Assembly (NCBI RefSeq): GCF_016888005.1
Contig: NZ_JAFDVE010000003.1
Location: forward strand, 62,001 to 126,000
DNA: 64,000 bases
From: Phycicoccus sp. CSK15P-2
GTDB taxonomy: Bacteria; Actinomycetota; Actinomycetes; Actinomycetales; Dermatophilaceae
Reading direction: 5' to 3'
Below are positions 44,522 through 55,203 of this stretch, piece after piece. Both the position numbers and the translations under genes were made by a program. The notes under the pieces were generated by a model. It searched no databases, was not told the DNA's origin, and was given only the letters and a program-made list of their open reading frames with translations. Positions within the stretch are counted from its first letter, which is position 1. Each line of letters starts with the position of its first letter.

Positions 44522-45108
44522 ATGTTCGAACGCTTCACCCAGGACGCCCGGGCAGCCGTCGTCGGCGCCCAGGAGGTCGCCCGCGCGCGTGGCGACGACG
44601 ACCTCCGTGCGGTCCACCTGCTCGTCGCCCTCGGCGCGCCGGAGGCCCGACCGAGGGCGTCCTCCACGCCCACGGGCTGGATCCCGACGCGGTCCTCGCG
44701 GCACTGCGGGCAGACGAGCCGCCGGTCGCGGGGGACCCCGTGTTCGAGGACGGTGACGCCGAGGCGCTGCGCTCGCTCGGCATCGACCTCGACTCCGTCC
44801 GTGACGCTGTCGAGTCCTCCTTCGGCACCGGAGCGCTGGACGCCTCCAGCCCCTCCGGCGACGACGGTCCGCGCCGCACAGGGCTCTTCGCCGGGCACCG
44901 GCCCGTCGCCGCAAGCACGAAGAAGGCTCTCGAGCTGGCCTTGCGGGAGGCGCTGCGCCAAGGGGTGCGGGAGATCCGTGCCGAGCACGTGGCACTCGGT
45001 CTCCTCCGGTGCGGTGACAAGGAGCTGCGGCGCGTCCTGCAGCACGTGGGCGCGGACGAGCGCTCCCTGCGCGCCGAGCTCGAAGGCCGCGGCCGCCGCA
45101 GCGCCTGA
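44522..45108 (+). pseudogene. Clp N-domain protein gene with a frameshift
   Basis: From ATG 44522 (GGAGG 7 nt upstream, 4 bp after the regulator stop) the frame reads MFERFTQDARAAVVGAQEVA, then LRAVHLLVALGAPEA, a Clp repeat-1 start. Near 44641-44650 the coding text moves to another frame: TEGVLHAHGLDPDAVLAALR, then a second repeat TKKALELALREALRQGV and IRAEHVALGLLRCGDKELRRVL, ending at 45108. A single missing base near 44645 would restore ~195 aa. Without it the product is aberrant. Such proteins are thought to bind substrates like ClpC N-domains. A sequencing error is an alternative. Confidence 0.78.
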
Positions 45109-45160
45109 CGTGATCGCGGCCGGGGGCGGCGACGGCGGGACGGCCGACGCCCTTCCCGGG

Positions 45161-46216
45161 TCAGGTCGACGGGGAAGCCCACGCACGCAGCCGGTCGACG
45201 TCCCACGTCGTGACGACGCGGTCGGCCGGCACCCCCAGCCGCTCCGCCCGCTCGCACCCGTAGGCCTTCATGTCGAGCTGCCCGGGGGCGTGGGCGTCGG
45301 AGTCGATGCTGAACAGGCAGCCGATCTCCAGGGCGAGCGAGACGAGCCCGTCCGGCGGGTCGCAACGCTCGGGGCGGCTGTTGATCTCGACCGCCGTGTC
45401 GTGCTCGGCGCACGCCTCGAAGACCGCGCGGGCGTCGAACTCCGACTCCGGCCGGGTGCCGCGCGACCCGGTGACGAGCCGTCCGGTGCAGTGCCCGAGG
45501 ACGTTGACCCGTGGGTTGCTCACGGCGGCCACCATCCGCGTGGTCATCGGCGCCCGGTTCATCCGCAGCTTGCTGTGCACGGACGCCGTGACGAGATCGA
45601 GCCGGCCGAGCATGTCGTCGGTCTGGTCGAGCGAGCCGTCGTCGAGGATGTCGACCTCGATGCCCTTGAGCAGCGTGAACTGCCCCCCGAGCGAGCGGTT
45701 CACGCCGTCGACGATCTTCAGCTGGGTGCGCAGCCGCTCGCCCGACAGCCCGTTGGCGACCCTCAGCGACGGGCTGTGGTCGGTGAGCACCATCCAGTCG
45801 TGGCCCAGCTCGACGCCGGTGAGGACCATCTCGTCGATGGGCGAGCCGCCGTCGCTCCAGTCCGAGTGCAGGTGGCAGTCGCCGCGCAGCGCCGCGTACA
45901 TCCCCTCGCCGCCCTCGACGAGTGGCCCACCGGACTTCTCCTGCAGCGAGGCCAGGTAGGACGGCAGCTCGCCCGCGACGGCCTCGGCGACGACGCCCGA
46001 CGTCGACTTGCCGATGCCGTCGATCTCCTGGAGCGTCCCGGCCTCGGCGCGCTCGCGGACCTCGTCGTCGTCCAGCCGCCGCAGCGTGCCGACCGCCTTG
46101 CGGAACGCCTCGACCCGGTACGTCCCGGCACGCGTGCGTTCGAGGAGGAACGCGATCCGGCGGAGGGCGTCGATGGGGTCGACCGGCGCCTGCAGCGGCT
46201 CGAGCAGCGCGACCAT
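45161..46216 (-). CDS. PHP-domain phosphoesterase with N-terminal HhH region
   Basis: This 351-aa protein has an N-terminal Pol-beta-like helical/HhH region (IDALRRIAFLLERTRAGTYRVEAFRKAV, LQEIDGIGKSTSGVVAEAV, ~15-82). A PHP domain follows: GDCHLHSDWSDGG (~112-124), WMVLTDHSPSL, LLKGIEVDIL, DLVTASVHS, LGHCTGR, VEINSRPER and FSIDSDAHAPGQL. The His and Asp metal ligands are all visible. It resembles the C-terminal half of bacterial PolX without the polymerase active site, so a phosphatase or nuclease role is likely. It converges with the Clp-N gene. Confidence 0.88.
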   Translation of the reverse strand: MVALLEPLQAPVDPIDALRRIAFLLERTRAGTYRVEAFRKAVGTLRRLDDDEVRERAEAGTLQEIDGIGKSTSGVVAEAVAGELPSYLASLQEKSGGPLVEGGEGMYAALRGDCHLHSDWSDGGSPIDEMVLTGVELGHDWMVLTDHSPSLRVANGLSGERLRTQLKIVDGVNRSLGGQFTLLKGIEVDILDDGSLDQTDDMLGRLDLVTASVHSKLRMNRAPMTTRMVAAVSNPRVNVLGHCTGRLVTGSRGTRPESEFDARAVFEACAEHDTAVEINSRPERCDPPDGLVSLALEIGCLFSIDSDAHAPGQLDMKAYGCERAERLGVPADRVVTTWDVDRLRAWASPST

Positions 46217-46273
46217 GCGCCGATGCTGTCACAGGGCATGGGTGGGCGGGCTCGGCAGTGCGAGCATGGCGGG

Positions 46274-46831
46274 GTGCGCGTCTTCGCCCGGAGCTCCCCG
46301 ACCCTGACCTATACGGCTGTGGGAGCGACCGGCCACCCCGATCTGATGCAGAAGCCGCCGCGGGGCTTCCGCCCCGACGAGAGGTGGGGGGTGCTGGGCC
46401 GTGGGGACGAGCTGTTCGAGCGGGTGGCCGACGACCTGTTGCGGTGGGGTATGCAGCGCGGTTCGGGCATCCGGGTCGCGGCCCGCGACGATGCCGGGAA
46501 CGCCTACGACCCCGACCGGCGGCGGCTGCGCGTCGGGGACACGGCCGTGCTGCGGATCGGGCGGTGGCCGGTGGACGTGCCCGTGCGTGTCCTCGCGGTC
46601 GTCGACGAGCCCGACCGTGCGTCGTTCACGTACGGCACGCTGACCGGGCATCCCGAGAGCGGCGAGGAGCTGTTCGAGGTCGTCCGGGACCGGGATGGGC
46701 TGGTTCGGGCCCACCTGCGCGCGTTCTCGCGCCCGGGGCGAGCGCTGGCATGGTTCGGGTACCCGGTGCTTCGCGCCGTGCAGGAGGCCTACTCCCGGCG
46801 CTACCTCGAGGCGCTGCCGCTCACCCGGTGA
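46274..46831 (+). CDS. DUF1990 family protein
   Basis: This 185-aa protein starts VRVFARSSPTLTYTAVGATGHPD, contains GDTAVLRIGRWPVDVPVRVLAVVDEP and SFTYGTLTGHPESGEELFEV, and ends SRPGRALAWFGYPVLRAVQEAYSRRYLEAL, all features of the DUF1990 family. Its function is unknown; the fold is thought to be related to lipid-binding SRPBCC proteins. The GTG at 46274 is the likely start. Its 3' end overlaps the convergent desulfurase-like gene by 11 bp. Confidence 0.88.
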   Translation: MRVFARSSPTLTYTAVGATGHPDLMQKPPRGFRPDERWGVLGRGDELFERVADDLLRWGMQRGSGIRVAARDDAGNAYDPDRRRLRVGDTAVLRIGRWPVDVPVRVLAVVDEPDRASFTYGTLTGHPESGEELFEVVRDRDGLVRAHLRAFSRPGRALAWFGYPVLRAVQEAYSRRYLEALPLTR

Positions 46832-48041
46832 TCGTGTGCAGGGCCTCGAGGAGGCGGTCGACGTCGTCCTCGGTCGTGTACGGCGCGAGACCCACCCGGA
46901 CGCCGCCGGTGTCGCCGAGGCCGAGGTGGCGCGAGCACTCGACGGCGTAGAAGTGGCTGGCCGGCGCGTTGACCCCGCGCTCGGCGAGCGCCCGGTAGAC
47001 GTCCTGGGGGCTCGTGCCGGCGACCGTGAACAGCAGTGTCGGTGTGCGGCGCCCGGCGTTGGAGTGGACGGTGACGCCGGGCAGGGCCCGCAGCGCCGGC
47101 TCGAGCCGGGCGAGGAGGCCCTGCTCGTGCTCCTCGAGCGCCGCCATGGATGCCACGAGCCGCGCTCTCCGGGTCTCCGGTGTGACCGGGGTCTCGAGGT
47201 CGTCCAGCCCGGCGAGGAAGTCGACGGCGGCGGTGGCTCCGGCGAGCAGCTCGTACGGGAGGGTGCCGAGCTCGAAGCGCTCGGGTACGGCATCGGACGA
47301 CGGCAGCAGCTTGTCCGGCCGCAGCGTCTCGAGCAGCTCGGGCGACGCCGCGAGCACACCACAGTGCGGGCCGAGGAACTTGTACGGCGAGCAGGTCCAG
47401 ACATCCGCCCCGAGGTGGCCGATGTCGACCGACGCGTGCGCCGTGGCGTGCACACCGTCGACCCAGTGCAGCGCGCCGACCGCGTGCACCGCCTCGGAGA
47501 TCTGGCGGGTCGGCGGGCGGGTCCCGACGAGGTTGGACGCCGCGGTCGTCGCGACGAGCCGGGTGCGCTCGGTGAGGACGGCCTCGACGTCCTCGGCCAT
47601 GAGCTCGCCGGTGGCGGGGTCGAAGTCGACCCAGCGGACGGTGGCTCCCGCGGCCTCGGCCAGCTGCAGCCACGGCCGGATGTTCGAGTCGTGGTCGAGC
47701 CGGGTGACGACGACCTCGTCGCCGGGGACCCAGGTGCGGGCGAGGGCGCGGCCGACGTCGTACGTGAGCGCGGTGGCGCTGCGGCCGAAGACGACACCTC
47801 GCGGGTCGGCGGCGAGGAGCTCGGCGAGCGCGGCGCGTCCGGCCCGGACCACCGTCTCGGCGCGCTGCTCGGACGCCGTGACCGTGCCGCGGTTGGAGAT
47901 GGCCGAGGTCAGGGTGCGGGCGACGGCCTCGCCGACGACGCCCGGCACCTGGCTGCCGCCGGGGCCGTCGAAGTGCGCGGCGGCCTCGGGCCCGGAGAGG
48001 GAGGGGAAGTGCGACCGGATGCGTGCGACGTCGTAGGCCAT
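46821..48041 (-). CDS. Cysteine-desulfurase-like aminotransferase class V protein
   Basis: This 406-aa PLP enzyme has HFDGPGGSQVPGVVGEAVA near the start, VVVTRLDHDSNIRPWLQLA, LHWVDGVHATAHASVDIGHLGADVWTCSPYKFLGPHCGVLAA (Lys in SPYKF) and the C-terminal SHFYAVECSRHLGLGDTGGVRVGLAPYTTEDDV. The pattern is of the VC1184-type subfamily rather than housekeeping IscS or SufS. Whether it is a desulfurase or a different lyase is not known. Conserved sequence starts at the ATG at 48041. Confidence 0.87.
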   Translation of the reverse strand: MAYDVARIRSHFPSLSGPEAAAHFDGPGGSQVPGVVGEAVARTLTSAISNRGTVTASEQRAETVVRAGRAALAELLAADPRGVVFGRSATALTYDVGRALARTWVPGDEVVVTRLDHDSNIRPWLQLAEAAGATVRWVDFDPATGELMAEDVEAVLTERTRLVATTAASNLVGTRPPTRQISEAVHAVGALHWVDGVHATAHASVDIGHLGADVWTCSPYKFLGPHCGVLAASPELLETLRPDKLLPSSDAVPERFELGTLPYELLAGATAAVDFLAGLDDLETPVTPETRRARLVASMAALEEHEQGLLARLEPALRALPGVTVHSNAGRRTPTLLFTVAGTSPQDVYRALAERGVNAPASHFYAVECSRHLGLGDTGGVRVGLAPYTTEDDVDRLLEALHTITG

Positions 48042-48106
48042 GCCGCCATCCTCGCCCATCCGCCCCGCAGCCGGCCCCTGCCTCATTTTCGCCTCATGCC
48101 GGAAGG

Positions 48107-48145
48107 TCCGGTCACGCAACCCGAACTTCGAGGTGTGTGACCGGA
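48107..48145 (-). terminator. Inverted repeat between guaB1 and the desulfurase-like gene
   Basis: TCCGGTCAC (48107-48115) and GTGACCGGA (48137-48145) are a 9-bp perfect inverted repeat with a 21-nt loop. It lies 62 nt after the guaB1 stop, so it may be a terminator for guaB1 or an operator for the next gene. No U-run is seen. Confidence 0.4.
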
Positions 48146-48207
48146 TGTTCCCGCACCAGGCGAGAAAGGTGGGACGACGGGCTGCGAAAGAACGCGGACC
48201 GGCCGGC

Positions 48208-51131
<2,924 letters not shown>

Positions 51132-51238
51132 CCTCGCCGACGGGAAGTCCCCGAGGTCGTGTCTGCACCCGTTGGCAGAGACACGGGTCGTCGATACCGT
51201 GAGTCGGGCACCGTGACACCCAACGAAGGGACCGGGTC

Positions 51239-51418
51239 ATGCCAGGCAAGTTCGAGGTGTACAAGGACCGGGCGGGCAAGTTCCGTTTTCGCCTCAAGGC
51301 CGGCAACGGGCAGGTCATCGCGGTCGGTGAGGCCTACGAGAGCAAGGCCAGCGCGATGAAGGGGGTCCATTCGGTGCAGAAGAACGCGCCGGCCGCACTG
51401 GTCGACGACCAGACCTGA
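51239..51418 (+). CDS. DUF1508/YegP-type small protein
   Basis: This 59-aa protein contains FEVYKDRAGKFRFRLKAGNGQVIA followed by GEAYESKASAMKGVHSVQKNA, a single copy of the YegP/DUF1508 repeat. Its function is unknown. GAAGGGA precedes the ATG at 51239. Confidence 0.93.
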   Translation: MPGKFEVYKDRAGKFRFRLKAGNGQVIAVGEAYESKASAMKGVHSVQKNAPAALVDDQT

Positions 51419-51447
51419 GGCCGCCGCGGCGCGGCTACCCTCGGGGG

Positions 51448-51906
51448 ATGTCCGCCACCGGCACCGATCGAGCGCCTCGTCCGCCGGTGCTCGCCGTGGT
51501 GTCGACGGCCGTGGTCTTCGGCGCGCTCGACGCGCTGTGGCTGGGCGTCCTGTCCGGCGACCTCTACACCGAACAGCTCGGCCACCTGCTGGCCGCGTCC
51601 GGGAACCCTTGGGCCGCAGCGGCCTTCTACGTCGTGTTCGTCGCCGGCCTGGTGCACTTCGTCGTCCGGCCCGCGCTGGCCCGCGAGGGTCTGGGCCGCA
51701 GCGTGCTGGAGGCCGCGGCGTTCGGTCTCGTCACGTACGGCACGTTCGACCTGACGTCGATGGCCGTCTTCCGCGACTTCCCCCTCGTCGTCGTCCTCGC
51801 CGACCTCGCCTGGGGCGCAGTGCTCTGCGCGGTGACGACGGCGGCGGTGGTCACCCTCGTGCGGTCCCGGCGCCCACCGGCCGAGCGCGCCCCGGGCCGG
51901 GACTGA
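51448..51906 (+). CDS. DUF2177 family membrane protein
   Basis: This 152-aa protein has four hydrophobic helices. VVFGALDALWLGVLSGDLYTEQLG (~22-45) and AAAFGLVTYGTFDLTSMAVFRDFPLVVVLADLAWGAVL (~88-125) are characteristic of DUF2177. Its function is unknown. It lies 29 bp after the DUF1508 gene and converges with the DUF1295 gene. Confidence 0.9.
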   Translation: MSATGTDRAPRPPVLAVVSTAVVFGALDALWLGVLSGDLYTEQLGHLLAASGNPWAAAAFYVVFVAGLVHFVVRPALAREGLGRSVLEAAAFGLVTYGTFDLTSMAVFRDFPLVVVLADLAWGAVLCAVTTAAVVTLVRSRRPPAERAPGRD

Positions 51907-51937
51907 CCGCGAACCCCGGTGTCGGTGCCGCGCAGGC

Positions 51938-52744
51938 TCAGGACGACCGGCCCTGCTCCGGGGGTAGCGGGAAGAACATGCTCGTGCGCTCCTGGTACTC
52001 GGGGTAGCCCGGACGCTTGGCCATCTCCGACTCCAGCAGCCTCGCGCCCGTGGCGAACGCGAGGAAGTACGTCATGACGACCGGCGACAGCACGGTGAGG
52101 ACGCCGGGCCAGGCGCCGGCGGCGACGACCCACAGGCCCCACCACACGGCCGAGTCGCCGAAGTAGTTCGGATGCCGGGTCCAGGCCCACAGCCCGCGGT
52201 CCATGACCTTGCCCTTGTTCGCGGGGTCGGCCTTGAACGCCTTGAGCTGGGCGTCGCCCACCGCCTCGAAGGTGACCCCGACGAGCCAGACGAGCACTCC
52301 CAGCGCCGCGACCCAGCCGAGCGCGGTGTCGGTGGCCGCCGCCACCTGCAGTGGCAGCGACACGAACCAGGCCGCCACGCCCTGGGTGCCGAACACCCGC
52401 ACGAGCGCGTACCGGAACCGTTCCTCCTCCGGCTTCTCCGACAGCAGCTTCTCGTAGCGCGGGTCCTCGCCCTGGCCGAGTGCCCGGCCGCGGATGTGCC
52501 ACGCGAGCCGGCCGCCCCACAGCGTGACGAGCACGGCCAGCAGCAGCGAGCGGCCCGAGTGCTGCCCGACGGCGTAGGCGACCCAGCCGATGGCGACGAA
52601 GACGAGCCCCCACGTGATGTCGACGACCGCGACCTTCCCGACCCGGCGCGCGACGAGCGCCGTCACGCCCATCGCCACGGCGGACGTCACCGCCGACGCC
52701 ACGACGACGGCGACCAGGGTGCCGCCCGAGAAGCCCTCGCCCAT
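51938..52744 (-). CDS. DUF1295 / steroid 5-alpha-reductase-like membrane protein
   Basis: This 268-aa integral membrane protein has about seven helices. VVDITWGLVFVAIGWVAYAV, LVTLWGGRLAWHIRGR, VFGTQGVAAWFVSLPLQ and the C-terminal WTRHPNYFGDSAVWWGLW followed by GARLLESEMAKRPGYPEYQERTSMFFP are DUF1295 signatures, related to NADPH-dependent lipid reductases. It is last in a three-gene minus-strand unit after the regulator and a methyltransferase. Its ATG overlaps the methyltransferase TGA by one base. A role in reducing a methylated or methylenated acyl chain is inferred. Confidence 0.88.
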   Translation of the reverse strand: MGEGFSGGTLVAVVVASAVTSAVAMGVTALVARRVGKVAVVDITWGLVFVAIGWVAYAVGQHSGRSLLLAVLVTLWGGRLAWHIRGRALGQGEDPRYEKLLSEKPEEERFRYALVRVFGTQGVAAWFVSLPLQVAAATDTALGWVAALGVLVWLVGVTFEAVGDAQLKAFKADPANKGKVMDRGLWAWTRHPNYFGDSAVWWGLWVVAAGAWPGVLTVLSPVVMTYFLAFATGARLLESEMAKRPGYPEYQERTSMFFPLPPEQGRSS

Positions 52745-54042
52745 CAGCGGGCGGGGTCCGTGACGACCGGCTCCCCGCCCGGGCGGCGCAGCAGCAGCTG
52801 GTCGACGCCCATCCGGTTGTCCCGGAACGCCTGCGCGCCACCGACGAGGTACAGGCGCCACACCCGGGCACCCTCCTCGCCGATGAGCTCGACGGCGCGG
52901 TCCCACTGCTCCTCGAGGGTGCGGTGCCAGGCGTCGACGGTCCACACGTAGTGCTCGCGCATCGCGTGCACGCCGCGCACCTCGAGGCCGGCGCCCTGGA
53001 GGAAGCCCAGGGTCTCGCCGACCGGGCGCATCGTCATGTCGGGGGCGATGAACTGCTCGATGAACGGCCCGCCGCCGGGGTGCACTCCGCGCCGCGACAT
53101 CTGCTGGACGAGCACGTAGCCACCGGGCCTGACCGACCGGTGCAGCATCGCGGCGTAGGCGTCGTAGTTCTTCTCACCGACGTGCTCGCCCATCTCCAGC
53201 GAGGCGACGGCGTCGAACGGCTCGTCGCGGACCTCGCGGTAGTCCTGCAACCGGATCTCGACCCGGTCCTCCAGGCCGCGCTCCCGGATCCGCGCGTCGA
53301 TGAACGCCTTCTGCTCCGCGGCGATCGTGACACCCGTGACCCGCGCCCCGAAGTGCTCGGCCGCGTACAGCGAGAGCGACCCCCAGCCGCAGCCGACGTC
53401 GAGGAAGCGCATGCCCTCCCGCAGCCCGACCTTGCGGCAGACGAGGTCGAGCTTGGCGGCCTGGGCGTCCTCGAGCGCCATCTGCGGACCGTCGGCGTAG
53501 AACGCGCACGAGTACGCCATATGGGGGTCGAGGAGGAAGGCGTAGAAGTCGTTCGAGAGGTCGTAGTGATGACTGATCGAGGCGCGGTCGCGGGCCAGCG
53601 AGTGCAGCCGGCCCTTGACGACGGCCTGCGTGGCGGGTGGCGCCGGCGGCAGGGCCAGCGCACCGGTGTCCCGGGCGAGGCGGACGAGGTCGGGCAGCAG
53701 CCGCGCGACCCGGGCCGGAGTGAGCCGCGGGAGGTCGCGCGCGCCCACCGTCTCGCGGACGAGGTCGAGCGCCGCGCCGATGTCGCCGTGCACCTCGAGC
53801 TCGCCGGTGACGTACGCCTGGGCGGCGCCGAGCTCGCCGGGGTGCCAGAGCAGACGGGTCAGCGCCCGGGGGGAGCGGAGCTCGACGACCATGCCGTCCT
53901 CCGGTCCTGCCTCGGAGCCGTCCCAGGCGCGCAGCCGGACGGGGAGCGGACCGGCGAGGAGCGGCTGCAGTGCCTGCTGGATGCGCGCCGCGACGCCTGT
54001 GCGGGTCGCTTCCGTCGTGCGGGCGTCGTCGGTCAGCGTCAC
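52744..54042 (-). CDS. Cyclopropane-fatty-acid-synthase family SAM methyltransferase (1)
   Basis: This 432-aa enzyme would transfer a methyl(ene) from S-adenosylmethionine to an unsaturated phospholipid acyl chain. An N-terminal lipid-binding part (~1-140) is followed by ISHHYDLSNDFYAFLLDPHMAYSCAFYADG, FLDVGCGWGSLSLYAAEHFGARVTGVTIAAEQ (SAM site), ASLEMGEHVGEKNYDAYAAMLHRSVRPGG and a C-terminal NRMGVDQLLL. GTG 54042 follows AGGAG; a longer frame overlaps the regulator. It is paired with the DUF1295 gene and lies under the LitR-like regulator. Confidence 0.92.
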   Translation of the reverse strand: MTLTDDARTTEATRTGVAARIQQALQPLLAGPLPVRLRAWDGSEAGPEDGMVVELRSPRALTRLLWHPGELGAAQAYVTGELEVHGDIGAALDLVRETVGARDLPRLTPARVARLLPDLVRLARDTGALALPPAPPATQAVVKGRLHSLARDRASISHHYDLSNDFYAFLLDPHMAYSCAFYADGPQMALEDAQAAKLDLVCRKVGLREGMRFLDVGCGWGSLSLYAAEHFGARVTGVTIAAEQKAFIDARIRERGLEDRVEIRLQDYREVRDEPFDAVASLEMGEHVGEKNYDAYAAMLHRSVRPGGYVLVQQMSRRGVHPGGGPFIEQFIAPDMTMRPVGETLGFLQGAGLEVRGVHAMREHYVWTVDAWHRTLEEQWDRAVELIGEEGARVWRLYLVGGAQAFRDNRMGVDQLLLRRPGGEPVVTDPAR

Positions 54043-54083
54043 GGGTGCTCCTGGGTCGGGCGGGGCGGCGTGGCGCCGCGGGG

Positions 54084-55127
54084 TCACGAACGGTATTCGG
54101 AGTCGGCCGCGTCGGCGGATGCGGCGTCGGCGTCCGTGGTGACCTCGTCGTCGCCCGGGGTCGGCGCGGGCAGCTCGTCACCGCGTGCACGGCGGCGCTC
54201 CCGCGCGGCCTCGGTGAGGATGGCGACGTCGGCGACGAGGTCCGGGCCCAGGTGCTGCGCCCCGATCTCGTCGAGTACCCGCGGGGTCGTCCCGCGGCCC
54301 GCGAGCCACACCGGGTGCTTCTCGGCCATCGCCCGCAGGGACTTCGCGTGCCCGCGGAAGGAGGAGGGGCGTCGGGACGCGATGACCACGGCGTCCGGCC
54401 GGGTGAGGTCCGCGGCGGAGGAGAGCGAGGCGATCGGGGTGTCCGGGCCGAGGTAGCGGATGCGCCAGCCGGAGCGGCCGAGGAGCACGCCGAAGCTGAG
54501 CAGGATGATGTCGTGGAACTCGCCCGGGGGGCAGGCGAGCACGGCCACCGGGCCGGTCCCGAGCCCCCATGTCATGGACAGCGCCCCCAGCCGACGCCGG
54601 ACCAGGCTCGACGCGAAGTGCTCCTGGGCGATGCCTATCCGGCCGAGCTCCCACTGCTCGCCGACCTTGACGAAGAAGGGGACGAGGACGTCGACGATGG
54701 CGCTCTCGACCGAGCGGTCGAGGAAGGCGGTGTCGAGGACGGCGTGTGCGCGGTCCTCGTCGAGCGCGGTCACGGCGTCGAGCAGCTGGGTCACGAGCAG
54801 GGGCGGGTCCGCCCGCAGGCCGGAGGTCTCGGAGCGCCCCCGCTCGTCGTCCACCCCGACGGGCTCGTCGAGGCTGCCGGCCCCGGCCCGCTCGGCCGCC
54901 AGCACCTGACGGGCCGCCTCCATCGCGCTCACGCCCTGGTCGCGCAGGCCGAGCACTTCGCGGACGCGCCGCTCGTCGTCGGCGCCGTACAGGCGGTAGC
55001 CACCGGGGGAGCGGCTGGGGCTGAGGAGGCCGTAGCGCGACTCCCAGGCACGGAGCACGTGCGTACTGACCCCCGTGCGGGCTGCGAGCTCGCCAATCCG
55101 CATCGACGGGGAAACCGAACGCCTCAT
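54084..55127 (-). CDS. MerR-type regulator with B12-binding domain (LitR/CarH-like)
   Basis: This 347-aa protein has a MerR HTH (MRIGELAARTGVSTHVLRAWESRYGLLSPSRSPGGYRLY, ~9-48), a helical linker with WELGRIGIAQEHFASSLVRRRL and a B12-binding Rossmann part (ACPPGEFHDIILLSFGVLLGRSGWRIRYLGPDTP). The His in GEFHD is at the place of the cobalamin ligand. LitR and CarH proteins of this design use adenosylcobalamin as a light sensor. The tail is acidic. It is divergent from the FAD oxidoreductase gene and upstream of the methyltransferase. ATG 55127 is chosen; 55103 is possible. Confidence 0.9.
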   Translation of the reverse strand: MRRSVSPSMRIGELAARTGVSTHVLRAWESRYGLLSPSRSPGGYRLYGADDERRVREVLGLRDQGVSAMEAARQVLAAERAGAGSLDEPVGVDDERGRSETSGLRADPPLLVTQLLDAVTALDEDRAHAVLDTAFLDRSVESAIVDVLVPFFVKVGEQWELGRIGIAQEHFASSLVRRRLGALSMTWGLGTGPVAVLACPPGEFHDIILLSFGVLLGRSGWRIRYLGPDTPIASLSSAADLTRPDAVVIASRRPSSFRGHAKSLRAMAEKHPVWLAGRGTTPRVLDEIGAQHLGPDLVADVAILTEAARERRRARGDELPAPTPGDDEVTTDADAASADAADSEYRS

Positions 55128-55134
55128 CCACCCA

Positions 55135-55195
55135 CCGTAAAGGTTCGTCACAGTCTTGACAAACCTTTGACGACATCCTGTGAAAGGTTCTACGG
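55135..55195. promoter_or_regulatory. Candidate LitR operator and divergent promoter
   Basis: The 70-bp gap between the regulator and the FAD oxidoreductase holds AAAGGTT at 55139-55145, its complement AACCTTT at 55162-55168 and AAAGGTT again at 55183-55189. CCGTA...TCACAG (55135-55153) mirrors CTGTGA...TACGG (55178-55195). A consensus -35 TTGACA lies at 55156-55161 reading toward the oxidoreductase. The symmetry suggests a MerR-type operator controlling both directions. Confidence 0.65.
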
Positions 55196-55203
55196 TCGTG
55201 CCC

